From Flavobacterium sp. (GTDB lineage: Bacteria; Bacteroidota; Bacteroidia; Flavobacteriales; Flavobacteriaceae): a stretch of 40,442 nucleotides of DNA. This document shows, in pieces, positions 8,027 through 16,382 of the stretch. How positions within the stretch are numbered: the stretch's first letter is position 1; each line of letters starts with the position of its first letter. Below the pieces are notes generated by a model, which saw only the letters and a list, made by a program, of their open reading frames with translations, was not told the DNA's origin and did no database searches. The stretch is from positions 1-40,442 of the forward strand of contig JAGOJA010000011.1 in NCBI GenBank assembly GCA_017995345.1, written 5' to 3'. The position numbers were made by a program, and so were the translations under genes.

Positions 8027-9062
8027 TTACAAATTGTATTTTTTGAGCTTCTTCTTGATTAATACTGTCAAAAAAACCTTGTTCGTTCATCCAATCATCG
8101 CTGAATACTTTGCTCATATAACGAGAACCGTGATCCGGAAAAATTGCAATCACATTACTATTTTTATTAAACTCGCCTTCTTCAACATATTGTTTTATCG
8201 CTTGCATTACTGCTCCTGATGTATACCCAACAAACAAACCTTCTCTTCTAGTAATCTCTCTGGCTGCATGTGCACTTTCCTCATCAGTCACTTTCATAAA
8301 CTTATCGATAACATCAAAATCAGTAGCCGATGGAATTAAGTTTTTTCCTAAGCCTTCAATCCTGTAGGGATAAATTTCATTAGTATCAAATTCTTTAGTT
8401 TCATGGTATTTTTTTAATACTGATCCAAATGCATCTACTCCAAGAATTCTGATATTGTTATTTTGTTCTTTTAAGTATTTTGCAATACCTGAAATTGTAC
8501 CTCCGGTGCCACTACAAGCAACCAGGTGTGTGATTTTACCATTAGTTTGCTTCCAAATTTCGGGTCCTGTAGATTTATAGTGAGCATCAATATTCAATTG
8601 ATTAAAATATTGATTAATATAAACTGAACCTTTCGTTTCTTCATGCAAACGTTTGGCTACATTATAATAAGAGCGTTCATCATCAGCAGAGACATGTGCA
8701 GGACAAACATATACTTTAGCGCCTAAGCTGCGGAGCATGTCTATTTTGTCTTTAGATGATTTAGAACTAACCGCAAGAATGCAATTATACCCTTTGATAA
8801 TGCTTACCATTGCCAAACTAAAACCAGTATTACCAGATGTTGTTTCAATTATAGTATCGCCTGGAGATAAAATACCTTTATTTTCAGCTTCTTCAATTAT
8901 ATACAATGCTATTCTATCTTTTGACGAATGTCCTGGATTAAAAGCTTCTACTTTTGCGTAGAAATTACCTTCTAACTCTTCAGTGACTTTATTTAGCTTA
9001 ATAAGTGGAGTATCCCCTATTAATTCTAAAACATTATTGTAAGCGTTTATTTCTCCTTTCAT
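8022..9062 (-). CDS. PLP-dependent cysteine synthase-family protein
   Basis: A 346-residue fold-type II PLP enzyme of the cysteine synthase/cystathionine beta-synthase group. Lys48 in NPGHSSKDR is the PLP-binding lysine, TSGNTG (75-80) holds the substrate carboxylate, and GTGGTISG binds the cofactor phosphate. No C-terminal CBS domains are present. It could make cysteine from O-acetylserine and sulfide or carry out a related beta-replacement; sequence alone does not decide between CysK, CysM and CBS-like activity. It is a single-gene unit; the cupin remnant begins inside its stop codon. Confidence 0.88.
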   Translation of the reverse strand: MKGEINAYNNVLELIGDTPLIKLNKVTEELEGNFYAKVEAFNPGHSSKDRIALYIIEEAENKGILSPGDTIIETTSGNTGFSLAMVSIIKGYNCILAVSSKSSKDKIDMLRSLGAKVYVCPAHVSADDERSYYNVAKRLHEETKGSVYINQYFNQLNIDAHYKSTGPEIWKQTNGKITHLVACSGTGGTISGIAKYLKEQNNNIRILGVDAFGSVLKKYHETKEFDTNEIYPYRIEGLGKNLIPSATDFDVIDKFMKVTDEESAHAAREITRREGLFVGYTSGAVMQAIKQYVEEGEFNKNSNVIAIFPDHGSRYMSKVFSDDWMNEQGFFDSINQEEAQKIQFVK

Positions 9063-9131
9063 AAAAAAAAAGTTAGTCGCAGCAATTTTTAATTAAACCA
9101 CAGGCGGTGTAAATTTAACAAAAAATTTAAA

Positions 9132-11267
9132 TTACTTTTTAATTTCTTCTAAATCTAATAAAAAACTAAATTCCTTTGCCAGTTCCTTAAGAGCTTCAAA
9201 CCTTCCAGATGCTCCTCCATGCCCTGCATCCATGTTAGTGTCAAGAAATAAAAGATTAGTATCGGTTTTTAAAGTTCGTAATTTAGCAACCCACTTCGCT
9301 GGTTCCCAATACTGTACCTGAGAATCGTGTAATCCAGTAGACACATACATATTAGGGTAGTCTTGTGCCTTTACATTATCATAAGGTGAATAGGACTTCA
9401 TGTATCTATAATATTTTTTCATATTTGGATTTCCCCATTCGTCATATTCGCCGGTCGTTAATGGAATCGTATCATCAAGCATTGTGGTCGCCACATCTAC
9501 GAAAGGAACTTGAGCAATTACTCCATGATATAATTCGGGAGCCATATTCAAAACAACTCCCATCAATAATCCTCCAGCGGAGCCTCCTTCAGCATATAAA
9601 TGCTCAGGCGAGGTGTATTTTTCCTTGATTAAATATTTAGAACAATCAATAAAGTCAGTAAATGTGTTTTTCTTTTTTAATAATTTTCCGTCTTCATACC
9701 ATTTTCTCCCTAAATCTTCCCCACCACGAATATGTGCTATTGCATAAACAAAACCTCTATCCAATAATGACAATCTTGTTGATGAAAAGTGAGCATCCAT
9801 AGAGTGCCCATAAGAACCGTAAGCATATTGCAATAGCGGATTTGTACCGTCTTTTTTTATGCCTTTTCTATATACTACTGAAATAGGAACTATTGTTCCA
9901 TCCTTCGCCTTAGCCCATAAACGTTCTTCGATATAATTATTTTTATCGAATTTACCTCCAAGAACTTCCTGTTCTTTCTTAACTACTTTGTCTTTGGTTC
10001 TCATATTGAAATCAATAATCGAAGCCGGGGTAACCATTGATTGGTAGGCATAACGCAAAATATCTGTGTCAAAATCAACATTTGAAGTAGGATGCACCGT
10101 ATAGGTTTCGCTTTCAAAAGGCAAGTAGTACTCTCCTACTCCACTCCAAGGCATTATTCTAATTTTATTCAGACCATTACTTCGCTCTGATACAACTAAA
10201 AAGTCTTTAAAAATATCAATATCTTCCAAAAGAACGTCCTCTCTATGTTCTAGAACATCTTGCCAGTTCTCCATTGCTGTTGCTAACTCAGGAGTCTTCA
10301 TCAGCTTAAAATTTGTCGCTTTATCTTTATTGGTAACAATGTAAAAACTGTCACCATAGTGCGAAATGTTATACTCCAAGCCTCTTTTTCTTTTTTGAAA
10401 AATAGTAAATTTACCTTCTGGCTTATCTGCTAATAAAGTTCTAAATTCTGATGTTAAGGTGCTAGAAGAGCTGATCAAAATATATTTTTTTGATTTTTCC
10501 TTTCCTACAGCAACATCGAAAGTATCATCTTTTTCAAAATAAATCAATTTATCAAGTGCTGTTTCAGTTCCTAAAATATGCTTCAACACGGTATCAGAAC
10601 GCAAGGTATTTGCATCTTGCTTAGTGTAAAATATCGTTTTATTATCATTTGCCCAAGTTGAATTCCCCGTGGTGTTTTCGATTTTATCAGCTAAAACTTC
10701 ACCGGTAAACAAATTTTTAAAACGTAACGTATAGATTCTTCTCCCTACAGTATCTACTGCATAGGTAACAAACTGATTATCAGCACTAACACTTAAACCG
10801 CTTAAATTGAAATATTTTTTCCCTTTAGCAAGTTCGTTACAGTCAAACATAATCTCTTCTTTTGCTGAAAGACTCCCCTTCTTTCGAGAATAAATAGGAT
10901 AATCTTTTCCTTTTTCGAAACGGGTAATATAAAAATAGCCATTGTATAAATAAGGTACCGACTCGTCATCTTCCTTAATTCTAGCTTTCATCTCCTCGAA
11001 TAATTCCTTTTGAAACTCCTGCGTATGAGCAGTCATTTTTTGATAATATTCATTTTCTTTATTCAGGTAGTCAATGACTTCAGGATTTTCTCTGTCCTTT
11101 AACCAAAAATAATTATCTATCCTAACATCTCCGAATTTCTCAAGTTTTGTAGGTATTTTTTTAGCAACTGGTGGTTGTATATTTTCTGTCATATTCTGCG
11201 CTTTCAAGTTTTTAAAAGAAGTTGCAAAAATAACACAAAGACAACTTAAGATGAGCCTATTTTTCAT
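9132..11267 (-). CDS. ptrB: Oligopeptidase B (protease II, S9A family)
   Basis: A prolyl-oligopeptidase-family serine peptidase that cuts short peptides after basic residues in characterised members. With the ATG at 11267 it has 711 residues: a hydrophobic N-terminal segment (MKNRLILSCLCVIF...) that looks like a signal peptide, a beta-propeller of about 400 residues, and an alpha/beta-hydrolase domain with Ser563 (AEGGSAGG), Asp648 (LHDSQV) and His683 (DAGHGG). A GTG at 11288 would add seven residues ahead of the signal peptide and is less likely. Because of the signal peptide it probably acts in the periplasm, unlike cytoplasmic E. coli PtrB. Confidence 0.93.
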   Translation of the reverse strand: MKNRLILSCLCVIFATSFKNLKAQNMTENIQPPVAKKIPTKLEKFGDVRIDNYFWLKDRENPEVIDYLNKENEYYQKMTAHTQEFQKELFEEMKARIKEDDESVPYLYNGYFYITRFEKGKDYPIYSRKKGSLSAKEEIMFDCNELAKGKKYFNLSGLSVSADNQFVTYAVDTVGRRIYTLRFKNLFTGEVLADKIENTTGNSTWANDNKTIFYTKQDANTLRSDTVLKHILGTETALDKLIYFEKDDTFDVAVGKEKSKKYILISSSSTLTSEFRTLLADKPEGKFTIFQKRKRGLEYNISHYGDSFYIVTNKDKATNFKLMKTPELATAMENWQDVLEHREDVLLEDIDIFKDFLVVSERSNGLNKIRIMPWSGVGEYYLPFESETYTVHPTSNVDFDTDILRYAYQSMVTPASIIDFNMRTKDKVVKKEQEVLGGKFDKNNYIEERLWAKAKDGTIVPISVVYRKGIKKDGTNPLLQYAYGSYGHSMDAHFSSTRLSLLDRGFVYAIAHIRGGEDLGRKWYEDGKLLKKKNTFTDFIDCSKYLIKEKYTSPEHLYAEGGSAGGLLMGVVLNMAPELYHGVIAQVPFVDVATTMLDDTIPLTTGEYDEWGNPNMKKYYRYMKSYSPYDNVKAQDYPNMYVSTGLHDSQVQYWEPAKWVAKLRTLKTDTNLLFLDTNMDAGHGGASGRFEALKELAKEFSFLLDLEEIKK

Positions 11268-11277
11268 TAATATTTTA

Positions 11278-11308
11278 TTGATTATCACTATGCAATATAG
11301 TAATTTTG
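11278..11308 (+). promoter_or_regulatory. Promoter of ybaB
   Basis: TTG (11278-11280), 20 bp, TAATTTTG (11301-11308), 28 bp before the ybaB ATG and inside the short divergent gap with the oligopeptidase gene. Confidence 0.7.
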
Positions 11309-11336
11309 TAATTCAATTAATTTAAAAAATTAAAAC

Positions 11337-11657
11337 ATGGATTTAATGGGAATGATGGGCAAACTTAAGGAGACCCAGCAAAAGATAGAAGACACAAAAA
11401 AACGTTTAGATACTGTTCTTATCGATGAGCAAAGTAATGATTCTTTATTAAAAGTTACTTTAACAGCAAACAGAACCATAAAATCAATCACTATTGACGA
11501 CACTTTATTAGCAGATAAAGACCAATTGGAAGATTATTTGATTTTAGTATTGAACAAAGCAATCGGAAAAGCGACTGACGTAAATCAGACCGAATTGGAT
11601 GCTGTCACTAAAATGGACATGCCAATGATTCCTGGAATGGAAGATTTGTTTAAGTAA
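11337..11657 (+). CDS. ybaB: YbaB/EbfC nucleoid-associated protein
   Basis: A 106-residue small dimeric DNA-binding protein of the YbaB/EbfC family: N-terminal helix [21 protein letters not shown], a central beta-sheet ([18 protein letters not shown]) and a C-terminal helix with a Met/Pro-rich tail ([11 protein letters not shown]). In many bacteria it sits next to dnaX and recR; here it is alone, divergent from the oligopeptidase gene with about 70 bp between them. Confidence 0.9.
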   Translation: MDLMGMMGKLKETQQKIEDTKKRLDTVLIDEQSNDSLLKVTLTANRTIKSITIDDTLLADKDQLEDYLILVLNKAIGKATDVNQTELDAVTKMDMPMIPGMEDLFK

Positions 11658-11671
11658 TTATAAATTAATAG

Positions 11672-11728
11672 GTTATGAATTATGGGTTTTGACAACTTGA
11701 AAAAACTCATAATTCATAACTCATAACT
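11672..11728. terminator. Terminator-like hairpin carrying a dispersed repeat
   Basis: Arms GTTATGAATTATGGGTTTT (11672-11690) and AAAACTCATAATTCATAAC (11702-11720) pair at 18 of 19 positions, between the convergent ybaB and threonine aldolase genes. The right part, AATTCATAACTCATAACT (11711-11728), recurs exactly in inverse orientation at 28688-28705. It probably serves both genes as terminator. Confidence 0.6.
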
Positions 11729-11731
11729 ATT

Positions 11732-12754
11732 TTAAACCAATTTTTGCAGTGTTTCCAGTACATACGTGTGCATCACTTCTCTGTAATCAAGGTGCGTTAC
11801 TATTCTTAATTTCCCGTGCCCCATGGAACTGATTGAAATGTTTTTTTGTTTCAATAATTCAATTAAATTCTTTTCGATGCAATTTGGAACTAATGAAAAA
11901 ATCAAAATATTAGTCTCAACTGGTTCTACGGATGCGACCCAACTTACCTTTTTCAACACCTCGGCAATTTCTTTAGCTCGTCGATGATCTTCGGCAAGAC
12001 GTTCTATGTTATTATCTAATGCATAAATTCCGGCTGCCGCCAAATAACCTACTTGCCGCATTCCGCCACCTAAAATTTTTCGGATTCGCAACGCGCTGTG
12101 AATAGTCTTTTTATCACCCAATAAAACAGAACCAATAGGCGCTCCTAAACCTTTAGACAAACAAACCGAAATAGTATCGAATAGTTTTCCAAATGCTTTT
12201 GGATCTTGCTTTTTGGCTACCAAAGCATTCCAGATTCGGGCACCATCCATGTGGAATTTCAAATTATTGGCGTCACAAACCTGTTTTATTCTTTGCAAAT
12301 CTTCGAGTTCATAACAAGCACCACCACCTTTATTAGTGGTGTTCTCTACACAAACTAGACTCGTTAACGGACTGTGATAGAATTCCGGATCATTGATCGC
12401 TCCAGCTACTTGTTCTGCTGTAATCATACCGCGATTTCCGTCTAATAAACAACACGAAACCCCACTATTAAAAGAAACGCCACCACCTTCATAATGATAG
12501 ACGTGCGCATATTTGTCAGCAATTAATTGTTCTCCGGGTTGTGTATGTAATTTTATTGCCGTTTGATTGGCCATAGTGCCTGAAGGAAAAAAAAGTCCCG
12601 CTTCCATACCAAACATATCCGCAACCTTGGCTTCAAGCTCAATAACCGTTGGATCTTGTTTGTAAACATCGTCTCCTACAACTGCATTTAACATGTGTAC
12701 CAACATTTCGCGTGAAGGTTTCGTGATGGTATCGCTAACTAAATTTATTTCCAT
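11732..12754 (-). CDS. ltaE: Low-specificity L-threonine aldolase
   Basis: A PLP enzyme (fold type I) that splits L-threonine or allo-threonine into glycine and acetaldehyde. It has 340 residues from the ATG at 12754, with MEINLVSDTITKPS at the N terminus, FFPSGTMANQ for cofactor binding, HMDGARIWNA with the PLP aspartate and Lys201 in VCLSKGLGAP. The open frame runs 58 codons further upstream, but that part is unlike the family and contains the promoter region, so it is not coding. It is divergent from prfB, with which it shares a control region containing a 20-bp palindrome. Confidence 0.93.
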   Translation of the reverse strand: MEINLVSDTITKPSREMLVHMLNAVVGDDVYKQDPTVIELEAKVADMFGMEAGLFFPSGTMANQTAIKLHTQPGEQLIADKYAHVYHYEGGGVSFNSGVSCCLLDGNRGMITAEQVAGAINDPEFYHSPLTSLVCVENTTNKGGGACYELEDLQRIKQVCDANNLKFHMDGARIWNALVAKKQDPKAFGKLFDTISVCLSKGLGAPIGSVLLGDKKTIHSALRIRKILGGGMRQVGYLAAAGIYALDNNIERLAEDHRRAKEIAEVLKKVSWVASVEPVETNILIFSLVPNCIEKNLIELLKQKNISISSMGHGKLRIVTHLDYREVMHTYVLETLQKLV

Positions 12755-12777
12755 ATAATTTTTATTATTTTTGATAT

Positions 12778-12797
12778 GGACAAATCGCGACTTGTCC
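12778..12797. promoter_or_regulatory. 20-bp palindrome, possible operator
   Basis: GGACAAATCGCGACTTGTCC is symmetric except for one base pair per half. It overlaps the -33 element of the predicted prfB promoter and would lie in the 5' leader of the threonine aldolase mRNA, so it could be an operator or an RNA hairpin. Confidence 0.5.
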
Positions 12798-12821
12798 GTG
12801 CGTAAAATTTTTCTATTTTTG
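12792..12821 (+). promoter_or_regulatory. Promoter of prfB
   Basis: TTG (12792-12794), 19 bp, TATTTTTG (12814-12821). Transcription would start near 12828, giving a leader of about 115 bases before the prfB ATG at 12943. A second TATTTTTG at 12766-12773 lacks a good -33 partner. Confidence 0.6.
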
Positions 12822-12826
12822 TGGCA

Positions 12827-12858
12827 CAAATTTACACAATACCGTTTGTTAATTCCAA
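12827..12858 (-). promoter_or_regulatory. Promoter of threonine aldolase gene
   Basis: On the minus strand: TTG (complement of 12856-12858), 21 bp, TAAATTTG (complement of 12827-12834). Transcription would start near 12820, inside the prfB promoter, leaving a leader of about 66 bases before 12754. Confidence 0.55.
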
Positions 12859-12942
12859 CTAGTTCCGTAAAAACTAATCGTAATTCACAACGATATTCTT
12901 TAATAAATATTGAAAACAAACGAATCAAATTAATATAATTTT

Positions 12943-14041
12943 ATGACAACTACCGAACAAATTAAAGGTATTGTAGAGCGCCTTGGTGCGTTGAGGAGGT
13001 ATCTTTGACGTTGATGCCAAGCTAATTGAAATTTCAAACGAAGAAGAGAAAACTTTTGCGCCAGACTTTTGGAACAATGCTAAAGAAGCTGAACTTATTG
13101 TGAAAAATCTTCGAAATAAAAAAAAATGGATTGAGGATTACAACAAAGCAGTCGAAATGACTGACGAATTGCAACTCGCCTATGATTTTTATAAAGAAGG
13201 AGAACTTACCGGGGAAGAATTAGACGAACAATTTAATGCTACTCAGGTTCATATTGAAGCAATTGAATTCAAAAATATGCTTTCAGATGAAGGCGACACT
13301 TTGAGTGCTGTACTTCAAATAACAGCTGGTGCTGGTGGTACTGAAAGTTGTGATTGGGCTTCAATGCTAATGCGAATGTATATGATGTGGGGCGAAAAAT
13401 ATGGTTTCAAAATAAAAGAGCTTAACTTTCAAGCTGGTGAGGTTGCGGGTATAAAAACAGTAACACTCGAATTTGAAGGAGATTATTCTTTTGGTTATTT
13501 AAAAGGCGAAAACGGTGTGCATCGATTGGTACGCATTTCACCATTTGATAGCAATGCCAAACGCCATACTTCGTTTGCATCCGTTTATGTATATCCTCTT
13601 GTAGATGACAGTATCGAAATTGATATTAATCCCGCTGATATCGAAATAACCACTTCGCGATCTAGTGGTGCAGGTGGGCAAAATGTAAATAAAGTAGAGA
13701 CCAAAGTGCAGTTGTTTCACAAACCAACAGGAATTCAAATTCAATGTTCAGAAACACGATCCCAGCAGGACAACAGGCAACGTGCCATGCAAATGTTACG
13801 TTCTCAATTGTACGAAATTGAGTTAAAAAAGAAACAGGCACAACGTGCAGACATTGAAGCTGGAAAAATGAAAATTGAATGGGGTTCGCAAATCAGGAAT
13901 TATGTAATGCAACCCTATAAATTAGTCAAAGATGTTCGTACCGGTTATGAAACCAGTAATGTTGATGGTGTGATGAATGGAGAAATTGATGAATTCCTGA
14001 AAGCCTATCTGATGATGATGGGGCAAAGGGAAGAAGAATAG
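12943..14041 (+). CDS. prfB: Peptide chain release factor 2 with programmed +1 frameshift
   Basis: RF2 reads UGA and UAA stop codons and triggers peptide release. The gene starts at ATG 12943, runs 21 codons to an in-frame TGA (13006-13008) and continues in the +1 frame from GAC at 13007. The recoding site is textbook: a Shine-Dalgarno-like AGGAGG, then TAT CTT TGA C. Joined, the protein has 365 residues. It contains the stop-codon recognition motif SPF ([11 protein letters not shown]) and the catalytic GGQ ([13 protein letters not shown]). Low RF2 levels let the ribosome slip at CTT-TGA and make more RF2, an autoregulatory loop. Annotating only from the ATG at 13100 would lose the first 52 residues. 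Confidence 0.95.
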
Positions 14042-14097
14042 TATTCTGTTTGCAATGGTCAGTTTTCAGTAATCAGTACCTATTTAAAACAGTAAAA

Positions 14098-14158
14098 CAA
14101 AAAAACAAAACCGCTCCAGTTTCTACACGAAATGTTTGAGAGGTTTTGTTTTTTTTTA
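14098..14158. terminator. Terminator between prfB and the L,D-transpeptidase gene
   Basis: Arms AAAAAAACAAAACC (14099-14112) and GGTTTTGTTTTTTT (14142-14155) enclose a loop with a further short CTC/GAG pairing. The A-rich left and T-rich right flanks suit both convergent genes. Confidence 0.6.
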
Positions 14159-14194
14159 ATAACTTATTCTTGTCACTTATCAGAATTAAACAAA

Positions 14195-14911
14195 TTACAA
14201 ACCAGTTTTTAAAACTTTTAAATTTCCCATAATAATTGTTGGGTTTCGTTTTGGATCTAACCAATTTACCATCAACTTCATATTTTCCTCGTCAATAGCA
14301 ACACAACCAGCGGTAAACGACGGTTTATTAATAGCCAAATGAAAAAATATAGCACTTCCTTTTCCTTTTATAATTGGGTTTGTATTGTATTCTATAACCA
14401 TACAATACTTATAAGCATCTGTTTTTAATAATAAATTTTCATAAGAATTTGCAGTAGTAGTACCATTCACATACGAATTGTAATCATCTGAATTTGGATC
14501 ATCAATCCATTTATCATCCGTAGTGGTTTGTTGATTTTCTAATAAAGTCTCAAACTGTTTTTCATAGGTGAATAGTTTCCCTAAACGAAATATTCCAGTT
14601 GGCGACTTTCCGTCACCTTCCTGTTTATTCGATGGTATTGCAAAGCCATTTTTACCAATACCCACTTGAACAGGATCTAATTTTACAACCCAATGCTCGT
14701 TTTTTTTCTCTAAAGCAACAAAAAAAGCAGTATAACTCTCTGGATGATAATTGTATACCACCAATAATTGTTCGCTGTTCTCTAGCTTGCTTTTATTATG
14801 CGCAGCAATTGACAATGCATTTTCAATCGTACCAGTATTTGTTTGAGCCTTTAGTCCAACACAAAAAAACAGCATTACAGTAAAAAACAAGAAACGGTTC
14901 ACAAAATTCAT
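14195..14911 (-). CDS. L,D-transpeptidase (YkuD-type) family protein
   Basis: A 238-residue exported protein with a signal peptide (MNFVNRFLFFTVMLFFCVGLKAQ). The catalytic domain carries His191 and the cysteine motif FTAGCVAI with Cys203, the YkuD signature H-x(n)-[ST]-x-G-C; the upstream DGKSPTGIFRLGK is also typical. Such enzymes form 3-3 peptidoglycan cross-links or attach proteins to peptidoglycan; which applies here cannot be read from the sequence. It stands alone, convergent with prfB. Confidence 0.88.
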   Translation of the reverse strand: MNFVNRFLFFTVMLFFCVGLKAQTNTGTIENALSIAAHNKSKLENSEQLLVVYNYHPESYTAFFVALEKKNEHWVVKLDPVQVGIGKNGFAIPSNKQEGDGKSPTGIFRLGKLFTYEKQFETLLENQQTTTDDKWIDDPNSDDYNSYVNGTTTANSYENLLLKTDAYKYCMVIEYNTNPIIKGKGSAIFFHLAINKPSFTAGCVAIDEENMKLMVNWLDPKRNPTIIMGNLKVLKTGL

Positions 14912-15218
14912 TATATTGTGGGTATATTAATTAATAGCTAAAAAGAAAGTCGCATTAGCATTCCAAACTCCATTTAGTCTTACTTACAAATATAATAATT
15001 TTATCGTTAACCCAATTTGAGTCACTCTTTTAAAGGTATTTGCTTTAAAGGTACATTAATGTAGCAAAATTAAATTTATAAATACTTCCTTTTGTTATGA
15101 ACTTATTTCTATATAAATAACACTTTTTTAACTTGTTAAAGAAATCGGTAAGATTAGGAATATTAATGCTAAATCCTTTTATTTGAAAAATATTTTAAAA
15201 AAAACCAATCTATACTTA
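14912..15218. other. Divergent intergenic region before lpxD
   Basis: About 300 bp without a gene. It contains a short direct repeat, TTTAAAGGTA at 15029-15038 and 15044-15053 (15-bp spacing). A TAATTTTG -7-like element lies on the minus strand (complement of 15065-15072) but has no -33 partner. A TTG-initiated extension of the lpxD frame back to 15183 is not coding-like. Confidence 0.4.
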
Positions 15219-16244
15219 ATGAAATCCTACACAATTCAAGAAATAAATGAGATTCTAAAAGGAGAAATAATCGGGAATACGTTCCAAAAAATTACTGCTC
15301 CTGAACAACTTGAAGCCGCTAATGAATCTGAAATTTCATTTATTGGAAACAAAAAATATGAAAAGCTTTGGTCTATATCAAAAGCCTGTGTAGCAGTTGT
15401 TAACGAAGACATATCTATCGAACCCGGAGAAGACAGAGCTTTCATAAAAGTAAAAAATGCTGATTTGGCTATGTCTCAAGTATTGGAACTTTTTGCACCT
15501 CCAACTCCGTTATTTACTATTGCCATTCATCCAACTGCAGTAATTGACCCAACTGCCACTATTTGTAATGGTGCCCAAATTGGTGCAGGATGTTATATAG
15601 GACCTAAAGTTATTGTTGGAGACAATTCAAGTATTTATCCAAATGTGACAATTCTTGATGAATGCACCGTAGGAAAAAACACCGTTATTTGGTCAGGAAC
15701 TGTTATTAGAGAACGGTGTCATATTGGTAATGATTGTATCATACACCCCAATGCTACAATAGGTGCGGATGGTTTTGGTTTTCGACCTGATCCACAAAGA
15801 GGTTTGGTAAAAATTCCGCAAATTGGAAATGTAATTATCGGTAATAATGTCGAAATTGGTGCTAATACTTGCGTTGATAGAGGAAAATTCAGTTCTACCA
15901 TTTTAGGAGATGGCTGTAAAATTGATAATCTGGTTCAAATTGGTCATAACAGCAAATTAGGCAAGTTTTGTATTATGGCAGGAAACAGTGGGCTTGCGGG
16001 CTCAGTAACTCTAGGAAATGGTGTAATCATTGGTGGAAGTGCTTCGATAAAAGACCACACCACGATTGGCGATGGTGTAATTGTGGGTGCTGGTTCAGGT
16101 GTTACGGGAGATATTCCAGCAGGAAAAACCATGTTAGGCTATCCGGCTGTTGAAGCTCGAGATGCTTTGAAACAATGGGCAATTTTGAAAAGACTCGTAA
16201 ATGAATCCAAAAAACAAACTAAATCGTTTTTATTAAATTCATAA
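15219..16244 (+). CDS. lpxD: UDP-3-O-acylglucosamine N-acyltransferase
   Basis: LpxD adds the second, amide-linked acyl chain in lipid A synthesis. At 341 residues from the ATG at 15219 it matches the length of E. coli LpxD. It has an N-terminal uridine-binding domain (FIGNKKYEKLW), a left-handed beta-helix of hexapeptide repeats from about residue 103 (HPTAVIDPTATICNGAQIG...), the catalytic His243 in VQIGHNSKLG, and a helical C terminus. A TTG at 15183 would add 12 Lys/Asn-rich residues and is rejected. It is a lone gene, not in an lpxC/fabZ/lpxA cluster, so the genome may hold a second lpxD; the acyl preference is unknown. Confidence 0.93.
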   Translation: MKSYTIQEINEILKGEIIGNTFQKITAPEQLEAANESEISFIGNKKYEKLWSISKACVAVVNEDISIEPGEDRAFIKVKNADLAMSQVLELFAPPTPLFTIAIHPTAVIDPTATICNGAQIGAGCYIGPKVIVGDNSSIYPNVTILDECTVGKNTVIWSGTVIRERCHIGNDCIIHPNATIGADGFGFRPDPQRGLVKIPQIGNVIIGNNVEIGANTCVDRGKFSSTILGDGCKIDNLVQIGHNSKLGKFCIMAGNSGLAGSVTLGNGVIIGGSASIKDHTTIGDGVIVGAGSGVTGDIPAGKTMLGYPAVEARDALKQWAILKRLVNESKKQTKSFLLNS

Positions 16245-16273
16245 AAAAAACAGGAGTTACCTCCTGTTTTTTT
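16243..16273 (+). terminator. Terminator of lpxD
   Basis: A8, then CAGGAG, loop TTAC, CTCCTG and T7, overlapping the lpxD stop codon. A compact, near-ideal intrinsic terminator. Confidence 0.85.
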
Positions 16274-16382
16274 GTTTTAACATCAAAAAAACATTCTGTT
16301 TTATTTCCAAAGCAATCAAATACCAAAATTTATTTCGTTGGATTTTGTATTTTAGCATAAATTTTTTTAACCTTACTTTATC

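Noticed and set aside
12755-12928. 58-codon N-terminal extension of threonine aldolase
   Set aside because: No family resemblance; overlaps predicted promoters and the palindrome; MEINLVSDT at 12754 is the expected start.
13100-13108. Start of prfB at the ATG at 13100
   Set aside because: The preceding 21 codons plus the TAT CTT TGA C frameshift site restore the full RF2 N terminus.
14073-14264. 63-codon minus-strand frame downstream of the L,D-transpeptidase gene
   Set aside because: Overlaps the transpeptidase end and the prfB terminator; no start signal or family features.
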